Shown here: piece by piece, positions 12,001-23,993 of the stretch
How the letters are laid out: the number at the start of each line of letters is the position of its first letter
Numbering within the stretch: position 1 is the stretch's first letter
Assembly (NCBI GenBank): GCA_037447605.1
Contig: CM074813.1
Location: 3,052,576-3,108,323 of the forward strand
Reading direction: 5' to 3'
Origin: Zygnema circumcarinatum
Taxonomy: Eukaryota > Streptophyta > Zygnematophyceae > Zygnematales > Zygnemataceae
Length of the DNA: 55,748 nucleotides
The notes under the pieces: generated by a model
Seen by the model: the letters and a program-made list of their open reading frames with translations, nothing else
Database searches by the model: none
What the model was told of the DNA's origin: nothing
Program-made: the position numbers and the translations under genes

Positions 12001-13863
12001 AAAGAAACATGAATAGGAGTCTTTTATTATCGACTTGGGTACTTCGTCAGGTTTCTACACTCCTGATTTTATCTTCTAGTAGGTTTGGGGTTTCCTTAGG
12101 GAGCTTTTCCCTCTCCCTTTTCCTCGTTTCCTCTCTCCTTTCCTTCTCTCTCCTCTCGTCTCATTCTCCTCCTCCTTCCTCTCCTTCTCTCTACTAATGA
12201 CACGAAGGAGGTGGCTATTTCAGGTCGGTTCCATTGAAGGCAGAGTGGCCGTACAGCACATAGACGACAGTCTCGCCTCGAAGAATTTTACATTCAAATG
12301 TCACCGTGACAACAGCGAGATTTATTCTGTCAACTCCATCAATTTCCATCCAGTACGCGTTTTGCATCTCCCCAACCTCTCCAGTCATCTCACCTATTTT
12401 CTTGAAAGAAACCTTCTTCTTTAGAAGAAGAAGGTCCTTCTCAACATTGAATTCTTCTACGCACCTTTCGTCTTATTTTCATTATTTGTGAATGTTGCTC
12501 ATGTATGGAATAGTTTTCTCGTCTTTGGTTTGCATGCCATGCCCCTCCGACAATTGGTTCTCTTATCCTTTTTTATTTCTCATCCTTTTTTATTCTTCCT
12601 AAGTTTATTTTGTGACTGCGTTTGGCCTTGTATAGGTGTACGGAACTTTTGCAACGGCGGGATCTGATGGCTCATATAATTTTTGGGACAAAGACAGCAA
12701 GCAGCGACTGAAGGTGAGAATACATGAATTCTTCGGTTCCAACGACTAAATAATTGACGGAAGCAAAAGCCGACAAGCCTTAACCACTTGTAAACTTTTT
12801 AGATTCCACTGTTTGCATAGCAGTATAGTGACAAGGGTTCAAATGGTCTTTTTAAATAGGTATCACTACTCGAATGGATTTCATAGGCTTCATGGATTGA
12901 AGTTGTACGTCTGAAAGCTGGGTTTGGCGGCTAGTTGAGTTTGAAATACCGTTAGGATTTTGAGGGCTTGCTTTAAAGCTGGGAGGGATTTGGGGTTCAG
13001 GCCATGCAACGCTGCAATGAGCCCATCCCCTGCGCCACCTTCAATAACGACGGCACTATATATGCATATGCTGTAACAACTCCTCTCCCTCTCTCCCTCT
13101 CCTCTTCTCCCCCTCTCCGTCTACCTCTCCCCTCCCCCTCCCCCTCTCCCTCTCCCTCTCGCCCCCTCCCTCACCCTCTCCCCCATCTTTCCCTCACTCT
13201 CCCTTTTCCCCCTCTCCCTCTCTTAATCCCTCTTGCCCCTCCTCTTCCTCTCACTCTCTCCCGCCACTTTTACTGCCAAAACTCACCTCAGTTTTTTTTG
13301 CCTAATGAATCAAGAAAGGAGGAAATTTTGACTCTTGTGACAGCACGACCGTATGAACCCTAAAACTCTTTCTGACTTGGCGCAGGTGAGCTATGATTGG
13401 AGCAAGGGAGCGGAAAATCATAATCCTGCTACTGCAAAGAATCACATTCTGCTGCACCCGACTCAGGTACGAACGAGATCGGAGTTATCGGAGTGTGCTG
13501 TAGAGTATTTCAAAAATTGCTGATTGAATCATGCAAAATAAATCCGCAAGTTTATAAATGAGAGGCTTTATCAAGGTAGTGCGTGTTGTAACCATTCGCC
13601 TTTCTTCCACTTCTTACTCCCCCTCCCCTACTTTTGCTCTCGCCTGCCCCATTTCACTCGTCCCTTTCCTTGTGCCCTTCTCCTCGTGCCTTCGAACATC
13701 AAAAGCACCTCATATCACAGGTTGACTTGCTCCCATGAATCTGCTCTCCTTTCACCTCTGTGTTTTGCTTTTAATGTCGTTTTGCGCTTGGCGTTGTCAG
13801 GACGCTGAAGTGAAAGCCAAACCAAAGCAAGCGACTGCCGGAGGGGGAAGCAATCGGCGCTGA
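9093..13863 (+). CDS. RAE1: RAE1/Gle2 mRNA export factor (WD40)
   Basis: RAE1 is a seven-bladed WD40 protein at the nuclear pore that binds the GLEBS motif of nucleoporins and helps mRNA export and spindle assembly. Exons: 9093-9152, 9333-9419, 9699-9767, 10975-11168, 11512-11653, 11794-11874, 12224-12352, 12636-12713, 13001-13072, 13386-13466, 13801-13863. Total 1056 bases, 351 residues, full length for plant RAE1. Diagnostic stretches are [10 protein letters not shown] at the start, [104 protein letters not shown] and [16 protein letters not shown]. The ATG at 9093 gives the conserved N-terminus. Intron 3 is large and filled by a minisatellite. Identity is essentially certain. Confidence 0.97.
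10548..10967. repeat. GC-rich minisatellite with telomere-like flanks in RAE1 intron 3
   Basis: About nine copies of a roughly 38-base unit centred on CTCCCTCCGGCCCTGAACC, followed by C-runs. The array ends in a run of the 7-base unit CCCTGAA (about 10890-10950). Upstream, 10430-10520 carries looser CCCTAAA/CCCTGAA heptamers like the plant telomere repeat. The array stops about ten bases before the acceptor at 10974, so it supplies the polypyrimidine tract of this intron. Confidence 0.85.
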
Positions 13864-15380
13864 GTTCTCCTTCATTGTTTGACAGAAGGGATGAGGTCAG
13901 ATCAAATCCGCTGAGGGAAGGGAAGGTTTGGAAGCAGAACAGTAGAACAGGTGTACACAGACCCGTTACGTTGCACAGATTCGTAGGTCCTCCATCAACT
14001 GACAACTGAGCTCAACATGTACCACCAAATTAGCGGCATTGTACATTGCTTTTTTCGATAAGCTCGCTGTCCATAAGAGGTTTTTTGGTGTTGAGGGCTG
14101 AGAGTTAGAAGGTTCCAACGTAGGGCTTAGTTGTCCAGTTGTAACGAGCGGAGCCGGCAGTTCCAAGGAAGAAATACTGGCGTTAATGTTTTTTACATGA
14201 AACTCCCCAAGTCTATGCGTGGTGGGTGGGGCTATGTCCGTGCAGGGGTGGGGGAGGTGGAGAAGAGGAGGGGGGAGGGGAAGGGGGAGGGAAAGGGAAA
14301 GGGTAAAGGGAGGGGGGAGGGGAAGGGGGAGGGAAAGGGAAAGGGTAAAGGGAGGGGGGAGGGGAAGGGGGAGGGAAAGGGAAAGGGTAAAGGGAGGGGG
14401 GAGGGGAAGGGGAAGGGGGAGGGAAAGGGAAAGGGTAAAGGGAGGGGGGAGAGGAGGGGAGGGGGGCCATGGGGGTCTTAAAATGCTACTTGTCCCGGCT
14501 GCTTCACAAGCCTCGCACATGTGGAAGGTTGAAGTCCAGCAATTGAAGCTAGTTGAAAGACTTTGAGGTTGAAGTACTCTTCAAGTCAGGCCCAGATTGG
14601 CCCATGTGCCGGGAAACCCACCCGAAGCCACACGTATGTGCGAGCAGACAACATATCTTTTAGTCCATGGCGCTGCTGAAGGCCTTGTCATGAAACTTTC
14701 CCCTTGCATCACACATCCCAGACATAAAACCATTGCAGCCCAAAAAAAAATAAAAAAATTGCAAAAAACAGACAATTTCCCGCATTCTCAAGCAGCCTCA
14801 GCGCATGAAGTTCCTTACAGAAGAGAGAAAGAGAGAGAGAGAGAGAGGACTGCTGCTCTATGTACAGACAATCCCATCAACCCCGCACTTAGAGCTCTTA
14901 CCCTCCTGTCTCCCGCCATAAACCCCAACCCGCCTACACGCCTCTGTTCCATTGTCACCAACTGCCTACCGCTAAAACCTCCTCCACAAAAAAGATTCTC
15001 GGACTCCCTGATGCTTCCTAGGAGGCCCTAATTACTGCAGGAAGCGATACCCCTCCGCCCGCTTACACGCAGACTACACCCTAGCGCCTAGGGCCTAGAC
15101 ACCTTCAATGGCCATAGTAATCCATAACATAGAAGGCATGCATGCATCCATGCATACACCAGTCCGCACAGGTTGGTGGCACTGTACAGTAGGACCCTCG
15201 GGCCACAACCTTCCTTGTCGCGCCTATTTAGCGTGCCTCCTCCTCGGTCTTCCTTACCGCCAGTCCTCTTTTACACTCTCCTACCTCCCTCTGCCTCTGC
15301 ACTACGCATTTGCATGCTCATAATATTCATATATCCCTCTTTAGGGCAAACATCATTCTTCGTGAACCATATTATGTATC
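13864..15380. other. Convergent 3' region between RAE1 and CCCH gene 1
   Basis: No convincing gene. It holds both 3' flanks and the G-rich array at 14259-14462. TGTAA occurs at 14140-14144 on the plus strand, 277 bases past the RAE1 stop. TTACA at 15271-15275 is TGTAA on the minus strand, 106 bases past the CCCH stop. The reading frames seen here are repeat-driven or random. Confidence 0.5.
14259..14462 (+). repeat. G-rich minisatellite with quadruplex potential
   Basis: Four copies of a 42-base unit (the last is 48 bases) made of G-runs separated by A and ending in GGGTAAAGGG. Copies start near 14301, 14343, 14385 and 14433. Nearly all Gs are on the plus strand in runs of three to six, so many G-quadruplex registers are possible. 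It lies about 400 bases past the RAE1 stop, between two convergent genes. Confidence 0.85.
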
Positions 15381-18300
15381 TCACGCCTGTCCATTAGCTA
15401 ATCCTTCCTTTTCCACAGCCTCCACGACCTGACAGCTTGCGATCCCGTCCGGTAACGCCTCTTCCCTCGTACCCTCAAAGGCAATAGTGCCTTCACTCAC
15501 TCCACCACCTTCACCTTTCCCTTCACCGTCAGCTCTGCCTCCTCGCTTCAACTCTGCTTCACCTTCGACTCCTTCACCGACAGTTGTAGTTAGAGGTTCC
15601 AATGAAGCAGGTTGGCCTTCTGCTTGCAGGGCCGAACTTTCTTTCTGTGCAGCCAGGGCTACTGCTTTAGCTGCAGCTTCCCCTGGAGGAGGATGATCAT
15701 ACTTGCAGTCCGCCCCATACTTGCAGGTCCCCGTCTGCACGTCACAACAGTTCGCAACTGTAAGACTGTACGCACTAAACAGCCTCAGAAAGAGCGGAAG
15801 TTACTACTATCCATTATTCCAGAAACTTCTTCAATTACTCGTAAGACTGGTTCACCTTAGGGGCACGAATTTACACAATGTCAGAAATGATTTCGGTGTG
15901 GCACAAAGCCGCCACGCTCACATTAGTATCCATAACTGTGTGAACTTCCATAGGAAATCGAAAAAGAGCATGACTTCAAACTATTAGTGTGCATCCATGC
16001 GCAAGAGAACCTCTACACTATATTGTCGAAGTTTATGACACGTTAACATACCTTCATGTAAAAAGGGCAAGCAACTTCACCCTGCATACAAAAAGAACCA
16101 ACCCCGAAGACAGAGCTCAAAGGAAGAAAGATTTTCTCAACTACAACGAGAATCAGTAGCTGTAGTACTAGTGATTCTTCTGTGCAAAGTGCAGACAGAA
16201 GCAAGAGCATCACAATCTGCAAGTTTTATCATATGTAAGAAGACAAATGAAGCTCCCAGTGTAACGACAACAAAATGAAAACTAAATAACAATTGTCAGG
16301 TGCGTCATGTACCTCTCGGCGTGGATATCCTGCTGGTGTTAGCTTAACAGGAAGCTTGATGGGCATCAGTGGTTTGACTGTGGTAGTGCCGGCAGAAGAA
16401 ATGCGAACCCGCGGGTGGTGATACTTGCAGGTATGACCATACTTGCAGGTTCCCGTCCTCATATAGAACTGTTCAAACAGGGATATACAAAAACCTTCGG
16501 TTCATACAAAAAAACGAGACTGAACTACGTTTTCCAGAACGAAGGAGAACACAAGTCCTCATCACCCCCTATAGGACCGTTTGCCTCCCATTCGGTTCAC
16601 ACATGAAGCATATTAGATTCGTAGCTGAATTTGCAACAAAAAAATGAAAAATCTGAAAAGACAGTTCCGTTGCTCCATTCATGTCGGTGCTTACAGGGCA
16701 TTCAGGTTCGCCTGGACGTTCAGGAAATCCCGCCCTTAGAGACAACGGTCCTGGAGGGATTCGCATCTCCACGATATCCTGTAACACAGAAACGGAGCAA
16801 AAAAAACAAGTAAGCACATCAACCTCCTTCGCTACGGAACTCAACATCATACTTTCTAGGAACGAGAAGTAAAGTACAAAAAAAGAAATCAAACAAATGA
16901 CAAAAAAAAACGATCACCCAATCCTGCTATCCACGCCTCTTTAATACAGTGCTTATCATCAGTAATAAAGAGATTACTTACAGAGGGTTGGGCGAGCAAG
17001 CCCACACCACCATTGGATCCTGAAGATTAGAAACACAACGACCACATCAGCAAAGCTTCATAATGGCACTCAAGAAGCAGTCTGCAGAACCAACCTGTCT
17101 GCTCGCTGTGGTGCACTATCATAAGCGAACGTCTTGGATAGATGCTTCCAATACATTTTGTCTCTATGACGCAATTTGTAACTCAATCTTTATCAAAGCG
17201 TTGGAATGTGTTCATACGTTATTCGTTTAACAAGATCAGTTGCTGATGGCTTACCATAAAACGATTCAGGATGATTAAATTTGCAGTTTGCTCCAAATCG
17301 GCAGCTGCATAAAACAGAAACATTCAGTTTCAAGTGAGCGAAAGTACAAAGAACACGGCCAGCGATGCAGCTGAAGAGCAGATCACAACCTGAAAGTTGT
17401 GTTCCTAAGATTTTCCGGATATGTTACCTTCCACTCTTCATGTAAAAGCTGCAATCGAGCTCACCCTGCATAAGTTCCCACCACATCAAACAATTACTTC
17501 AAAGATAATGATCATGTCGTCGATAAACTAGCAGATAACTGATCCTCCAAGTCGAATTTTGAAACGTGCTTTTATCACGTCAGCCAAGCAACTGCCAACA
17601 TCCAGATAGCTATCAGAATCTGCGCTGACGCATTCAGAACTGCACAGCAAAGGATCCACTTCATGGCTGATGAAAATAATCGTCTGCTCACCGGTCGTAA
17701 CGGAAATCCTTTTAAATTCAATGGGGCCGGGGTCCCAAAAGCTCCGTTACTTCTTTCCAACCCTCGCCATCCTATTTCGCTGTCCTCCCCTCCAAGAGCA
17801 ATCTTGGCAGCAGACATAGCTGCAGCTGCTGCAGGAAGGAGCGAGGTTGCTGCTGCAGCTCTCTCATCAAACTCTCCATCGCCATACGACCAATTCAGAG
17901 CTGCCTCCGCAGCTGCAGGGTGCCGAACAAAGACATGATCGTCTGCAAGTTCCTCCGAGACGGCAATGTCGTGTGCAGACGACAAACCCAGGCTTTGCCG
18001 AACCGCGTGCGGATGATGGTATTTGCATTTCTGTCCAAACTTGCAGGTGCCGTGCTTCATGTAAAACTGCAGCGGCAGGCAATCACTTTTGCGTAAGCAA
18101 GAAGTCATTTTTGCGTCCACTCTCAGCAATTTGTGCAAACTAAAACCTTCATGCTTGCAGGAACACGACAAACGGCATAGCAATGGGCTGCTCCCTCAAC
18201 AAACATGGACAAACCAGACGTCCTTGTTCTGATTCAACCCTGTTTGGGGTTCAAAATGATCTTGTTACCCATGCTTTGGAGATATTTCTTTGGGTCAGCC

Positions 18301-19792
18301 AAAGGAGTAACTTTCAGCAGTAACTCTCTGAGAAGTAATCCGCTCAAGAATAAGATTTGAGCAACAACATCCTGAGAGCAATGCTCCTGTGCTTGCAAAA
18401 AGTAGGAGCCTACCGCACATTCTGGCTCCCCTGGGCGCTCCGGGAAGGCGTAGTTGCCACTGGGATCTTTTGACAGACCGCCTGGAGGCACCCAGGAGGG
18501 GTGGTCATATCTGCAGGAAAGGCCATAACTGCATGATCCTGTTTTCATGAAGTATGCACATTCTTTCTCTCCAGGCCTCTGCGGAAACTGAGCAGTCAGC
18601 AAAGGAAGGCTCTCGGCTCTCGGTTTCTTTGCTAAATAAGACGATAAGTATGGATTTCCTGAGCCATGAGGTCATGCCATGCAAAACAAAAGAAAAAAAA
18701 CGTGACTCGGCCGTATAGAATACGTGCGGGAGAGGAGTGGGAGAGGGTAAGACAGAGAGAGATCATGTTATGTAGCGATGAATATCCAGATAATCGTCAG
18801 ATTATATTCAGGATTTAAAATAAAGTGAAGTTGGTATGAGGTAGGCCAGAACATTCGATAGGTGACAGAATTTTAAGTATAGGATTCAAGTAAACGCAGA
18901 TGTTTGGTCCATATAAGCGTCGTAGTAGTAATAATCGTTAACCGAGTATCGCCGTGGTAGAATATACGTGGAAGTAACAAGCATCGCCGGCACCATCCAG
19001 ATAACCAAGCACATCAAAATGGTATTAGAGGAGGAGGAGGGTTAATCAAGATACGTTTAGCTATGTAAAGATTGGCAGCTGCTAGTTATTCATGTAGCGG
19101 TTTTAAGTACTAGCAGAAATCTTCCTCGTTCCCTCCCTCTCCGTGTGCACCTTCTAAAAGCGATACTTTGCAGAGCGCACTTTCTCTCCTTGTACCGTCT
19201 GCCTTTCACTCTCTCTCCTCTCTTACCGCCGGGTCCAAAACCTTCATACCAAATCTCTAGCCCTATATATCTCTCTCTCCCGCTCTCGCTCTCTCCCTCT
19301 CTCTCCCCCCCCCTCCCACACATACACACCCTCTCTCTTTCTCCCATCCTCCATCCTACAGACCTCCCAAACAGAGGCAGTTTTAGCAGCAGCTCATCGG
19401 AAGCTTTACCTTCCTTTCCAATCCCGCCAGCATAAGGCGCCATCCGACGCTTGGACCTTCAACCTTTCCACAGCACAGAGGAGGCACGCACCTCCGTCCA
19501 AGGGCCGCTTCATGGCTCCGCCGCCTCCCTGAGGGGGGGCGTAGTAGTGCACCGCCGCCACGTCATCGTGCATCACGCTCGGCCCGCCATACTGCCGCGT
19601 GGCAGAGGGAGCGCGTGACGCCACGTGTCCTGCAGTGCTCGGCACAAGCGCCATGGCGGGCCCTCCGTACTGCTGATGCAGGTCCTCCTCCTCCGCCGCC
19701 AGCATGCCTCTGCGCGCCCTCTCGTACGCGTACATCTGGCTCTCCAGCTCCCACATCTGCTGGACATCCCGTCCGTACATCATCCTGTCCAT
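15381..19792 (-). CDS. CCCH zinc-finger RNA-binding protein with five fingers (HUA1/ZFN-type)
   Basis: Plant tandem CCCH proteins of this type bind RNA in the nucleus and affect transcript processing. Exons in transcript order: 19792-19492, 18631-18414, 18066-17692, 17465-17428, 17304-17255, 17019-16982, 16778-16695, 16468-16313, 16081-16052, 15734-15381; total 1644 bases, 547 residues, phases closing exactly. Five C-x8-C-x5-C-x3-H fingers are present: CAYFMKTGSCSYGLSC, CAFYMKHGTCKFGQKC, CSFYMKSGSCRFGANC, CPFYMRTGTCKYGHTC and CPFYMKTGTCKYGADC, each followed by xxxH, starting near residues 125, 172, 303, 367 and 425. FPQRPGEKEC, FPERPGEPEC and KRPLDGAKKPR match the HUA1 layout. An Ala-rich spacer separates fingers 2 and 3. 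The start has a GCCGCCATGG context. The downstream neighbour CCCH gene 2 is a partial paralogue. Confidence 0.92.
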
Positions 19793-21505
19793 GGCGGCAA
19801 ACGGGCAACTCCTGCCCCCTCCCTGTTCGGTCAACTCCTCCGCCTCCAACAGTCGAGGTTTTATAAGGGTTCAAAAAGGCGCAGCCATTCAGATAAGAAA
19901 GCCCTTCCTTCCCTCTGTGACGGCTGCTCCAGGAGCCAGGCAGGCAGGCAGGCAGGGTTTAAGAGGAGGAGCGGAGACAGGTTCAGGGAAGCCACCTTGC
20001 AGCCGCCGCCATGCACAGTGCCTGCCACGCGGCGGCCCGGGGTGCTAAACCCTCCGCCACGTAGACCACTCAGTGGACCTCGGAGTGGATCACTGATAAC
20101 AACGCTGGAGCCGGCACATGAGGAGGCGCCACGTGGCCGATTGGCCCACGAGAGGGTGTCTGCGCACGTGTTGCGCATATGGACGTCAAAGAGGATTGGC
20201 TCGGTGGATCCCATTGATCAACCTGTGCGGCCAGATTCTGCATATTCTGGCGGATCAACCGACGTGTGGCGGGCAAATATCGGGAGAGGAGGCCCTAAAC
20301 GACAGATGTCGTGCCAGGAAGCCAATGGGGAGCGGACGTCAGCCAAATCTGCCAAATCTGAGTTTGTCGGGTAGGGGGCCGTACCGACGGCCAGCTACCC
20401 GACAACGGCTGTCGTTTGGTAGCAGGGAACAAGCGTGGAAAAGACGTCCGAACTTTGTCTATGTGTCTATGTTACAGTTAGGTAGTTAAATAGCTTGGGG
20501 ACTGTTGGCGGCATTGTGAAACAGGGAACGTCAACGTGAAACTGGAACTGGAACTGCAGCATGTTTCGAATGGTCGATCTCGCAGGTAACCATGTAACCA
20601 TGGGCGGAACAGAGGTCGCTCTTGGAGATATTCTACAAGAAGGCGGTTTCATGGAAGCGAATACGCTTTTACATTTTCTTAAAGAAGAAAATTTCCTGCT
20701 TGGTTACTTGGGAAATCGCTTGTCATCGGACCTGTTCGTTTAATTAGTTCTGGATTTAAGAAGGTCACGAGTCACAAAAAAAAAAGAGAAAGTTTTCTTT
20801 CCATTTTTTATAGCGACATCACACCGATCGGTCGTTGTGGGCTGTGAGGACAGTGAGTCAGCATGCAGGAAATTTAATGAGCGGGAGCAGAGAGAGAGCA
20901 GAGAGCCACAGAGAGCCAGGATAGGAAGACTGTAAACGAGGAAATGAAAAATGTGAACGTAGTGAGAGAAAGAGAGAGAGTGAAGACCACACAATTACAA
21001 CCTCCTGACACCCCCTCATGAAACAAGCGGAAAAAAAAACCTCCAAGACCACACAAAGCAGGGCACACGAAACTCGCTCTCATTCAACCAAGTTAATTTA
21101 GTTTCAATTTCATTAACAGAGGAAACAATAATGGTTAATTTTTGGCAACAGTACCTTCAGATCAAATCTGTAAAAATCGCTGCATTCGATGGAATGCCTT
21201 TTTCTACGCGCAAGAGCCCAAGCAGCAGCACAGCCTTATCATCATCCCAACTCTCGGTTCCATAGCCGCCCCCGCATTATTTCCTCCTGTGGCAATTTTC
21301 TGCTCAGAAAAACTCTGACGCCTGGACGCGTAGGCTTTCTATACATATGTACATATGTATAGAGCATACAACATAAAGCTTCGTGCATCATGTGGTCACA
21401 TCATCGTTATCATCGACTTTTTCGTCGCCTCCTTTTATGGCCCATTCTGTGTTACCCTTTGCTCCCCACGGCACATACAACGTGTGACTATTCACATGAG
21501 TTAAA
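19793..21505. promoter_or_regulatory. Promoter of CCCH gene 1 and 3' flank of CCCH gene 2
   Basis: No coding gene is supported. The palindrome CCACGTGG lies at 20129-20136, about 340 bases upstream of the CCCH gene 1 start. A 26-base perfect palindrome at 21338-21363 lies downstream of CCCH gene 2. A 249-codon plus-strand frame over 19625-20374 is largely antisense to exon 1 and its promoter and has no family signal. Confidence 0.45.
21338..21363. repeat. 26-bp perfect palindrome
   Basis: Perfectly self-complementary around the core CATATGTACATATG. It lies about 143 bases past the CCCH gene 2 stop on the transcribed side. In RNA it could form an uninterrupted hairpin, and in DNA a small cruciform. 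Confidence 0.85.
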
Positions 21506-23993
21506 TTAACGCAGCGACAAGCGGCTGATGGAATACATATTGAGAGCCATGGCGGCAGCTGCTTCCGGAGGGGGATGGTCGAACCGGCATTCGGCTCCAT
21601 AGCCGCAAAATCCCGTCTGCACAATTATACAGGCGATATTAGTTCCAAGTCGGTCTGTTGGACATTCGTTTGACTGAGATGGACCACACTGCTACACGAA
21701 TCTTCCAACGCAATCGCATAAAGTCAATTTGATATCTAGACATCAACAATACAGATGCAGCTCTCTTTCCATCTCCCTCTCTGCCTTTCCTACTCCCTCT
21801 CCACTGTGTCAACCCCCTTCTCTTACTGTTGACATACCTTCATGTAGAATCGGCAAACCATCTCGCCCTGCACATGCCATCTCAAAACCCCTTCCTGATC
21901 CTTTAGATAGTCAGCAAGCAAACAACTTCAACGAATTCTCTCACGGATATCAGACGAGCCTCAAAAACTGCCGTTGAGTCCTCTGGAGCAGTCCAGAAAG
22001 TGCAGACAAGGTGTCCCAGATCTGAAAAGAGCTCACAAGAATGCAACGTGTTTCTACGCATCCACTTCCAAAAATCAAGAAAATATTGCGGACCTCTCTG
22101 CGGGGGTATCCGGCATGTGTGAGAGTGACAGGAGGAGGGGCTGGACGGCTCTCTCTCTTGCGAGGGGGTTGATGGCTGGTAGGCTTTGATGGACGAATAC
22201 CCTGCAAAAAACAGGCCGTTCTCATAAACTGGCCAGCATGGCTCCTAAGTAGCCAGCAGACACTGAAAAGGTCCAGCAGAAACAAACGGATAGTAGGTAC
22301 ATGAGCAGAAATGATCGCATCGATTCAGGGAAACTCACATGTGATCGGCCATAGGAAGACTGCGAGCTGATGCTACCGCTTGGACCTGGCCACAGTCATG
22401 GTAGCGTCGGTTAGGTTTTGACGGTGTATCCTGTGTCGTAACTAAATAAGACATTGCAGGATTCTGTTTTCCAGAAGAAGGTAGAATGAACACTCGATGA
22501 TATGTTGAAAGGAGCAAGGGCCCTTACTGAGCTGCGCCATTTCCGGATGGTTGAACTTGCAAGATGCGCCGTAGTCACAGCTGTAGAGACACGCCATAAT
22601 AAACCATAGCAGGCTTCTGTTTAGATGTTGGAAAATCCTCAAGCTTGAAACTAATCACAGAAAGAAGCAGGCAGACAAGACTTTGAGTGTGCATTCTCTT
22701 AAGTCTGCTATAGCCTTCGTGTTCAACTGTTACTAGATTGGTAAAACGCATCTGATATACAAAGCCGTACCGCACACCTATGATGTAAACAAACATTCTA
22801 CTGTGAAGACGCCAGGTGACAAACATCCTTTCCGTTCCCTATACCTTCCCTATCTGCCTTTCCGTGTCTTTCCCTCTAGTCCTCCCCCTCCTTGCCTACG
22901 AGTTCCCATGTGAATCCATCAGGCGATGCATAGAATACACGAAGGAAGATGCAAATTTGACTTCCACCAAACACAAGCAACAAAAACAGGAAATGAAGCA
23001 ATTTTCTTCGGAATGAGCGTCGTTTTGCAGTATCTGGCATTGCAACCAACAAAAAAATCGACAGTTTCACTGCTGGACCAGCTCTCACTCACACATCTCG
23101 CACTCCTAAAGGGTCATCCATGCATGCCGCTTGCTTAGCATACATGTATCCCATATTCATGCATACATATACGTATCACTATTTTCGACTGCTTTCACCA
23201 TTCCGTAACTCAAGGGAACAGAAGAAAAAATCAGTCCCGACAGTTGGCATTGAACCACCTCAAACACACAATGCTGCTTCCAGATACAAACAAACAAAAC
23301 AGAAGCTCTTGATTTTTTTTGCATTCGAACAAACTGACTACACAAATCAGAACACTCTAACGCAGCAGACTGGCCCTTATGAATAATTATAGTGCTTGGA
23401 GGGCACCCGGTGTCCTTTCAAACAAATGGCAGGTATTGGACAGCTGTCGCGCAATAATTGCTTCGAAAAAATCATTTGTATTCCTCTTGACCTTCCTTCT
23501 AAAGGTAGCGATTTGCAGAAAGCACTGCAATTGTCACAACTGTGAAATGTCTTACCATCCAGTTCTCATGTAGTACTTGCAATCAATCTCCTCCTGCTCA
23601 GAAAACAAAAAGCAGAAACTTTTCAGCCACAGTAACATGCAAAAGCAAGCCTTTTCCCAAGCTGAATGCCCTTGCCAAAACGGCGTGCCCTTTCCAATCT
23701 GATTCACTACAACAGCTTCTCTACAAACATGCACTTACTGGACGTATTGGAAGCCCTTTTGCATTGAACGTAGATGGCAGCCTCTCGCCTCTTGGTAGCA
23801 ACACAGCAGCCTCCCTCTCATACTCGTCAAACAATACGACGTTAGCCACAGAGAGAGCCACATCCTGCGCATCCTGAGCTTCCTGGAAGTTAGCAAGAGC
23901 GCTTTGACGGCTTGCTTTCAAGTAAAGGTGCAGCAGAAGCTCCTCTTCCGAGAAGCCGCAGTGGCCGAGGCCCGGCAGCCGCAGAGGGTCCAT
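21506..23993 (-). CDS. CCCH zinc-finger protein with two fingers, tandem partial paralogue
   Basis: Probable RNA-binding protein. Exons in transcript order: 23993-23739, 23593-23556, 22580-22528, 22385-22339, 22201-22094, 21867-21838, 21616-21506; total 642 bases, 213 residues, phases closing exactly. Finger A is CKYYMRTGCCDYGASCKFNH and finger B is CRFYMKTGFCGYGAECRFDH, both C-x8-C-x5-C-x3-H. The stretch ending NAKGLPIRP matches the neighbour's NLKGFPLRP, and THAGYPRRE matches its TPAGYPRRE. Introns fall at the same codon and phase in both genes, so this is a tandem duplicate lacking the counterparts of fingers 1, 2 and 4. The unique N-terminus (MDPLRLPGLGHCGFSEEELL) is unlike the neighbour's. 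One donor is GTCCGC, a weak site. The exon at 22385-22339 is the least sure. Confidence 0.85.

Noticed and set aside
12412-12434. CCTTCTTCTT/AAGAAGAAGG hairpin in a RAE1 intron
   Set aside because: A simple-repeat hairpin in an intron with no sign of function.
13966-14566. Open frames in Lys/Gly or Pro/Leu repeats
   Set aside because: Pure translation of the G-rich minisatellite at 14259-14462.
19625-20374. 249-codon plus-strand open frame
   Set aside because: Partly antisense to exon 1 of CCCH gene 1, Arg/Gly/Ser-rich from GC-rich DNA, with no domain or splice support.
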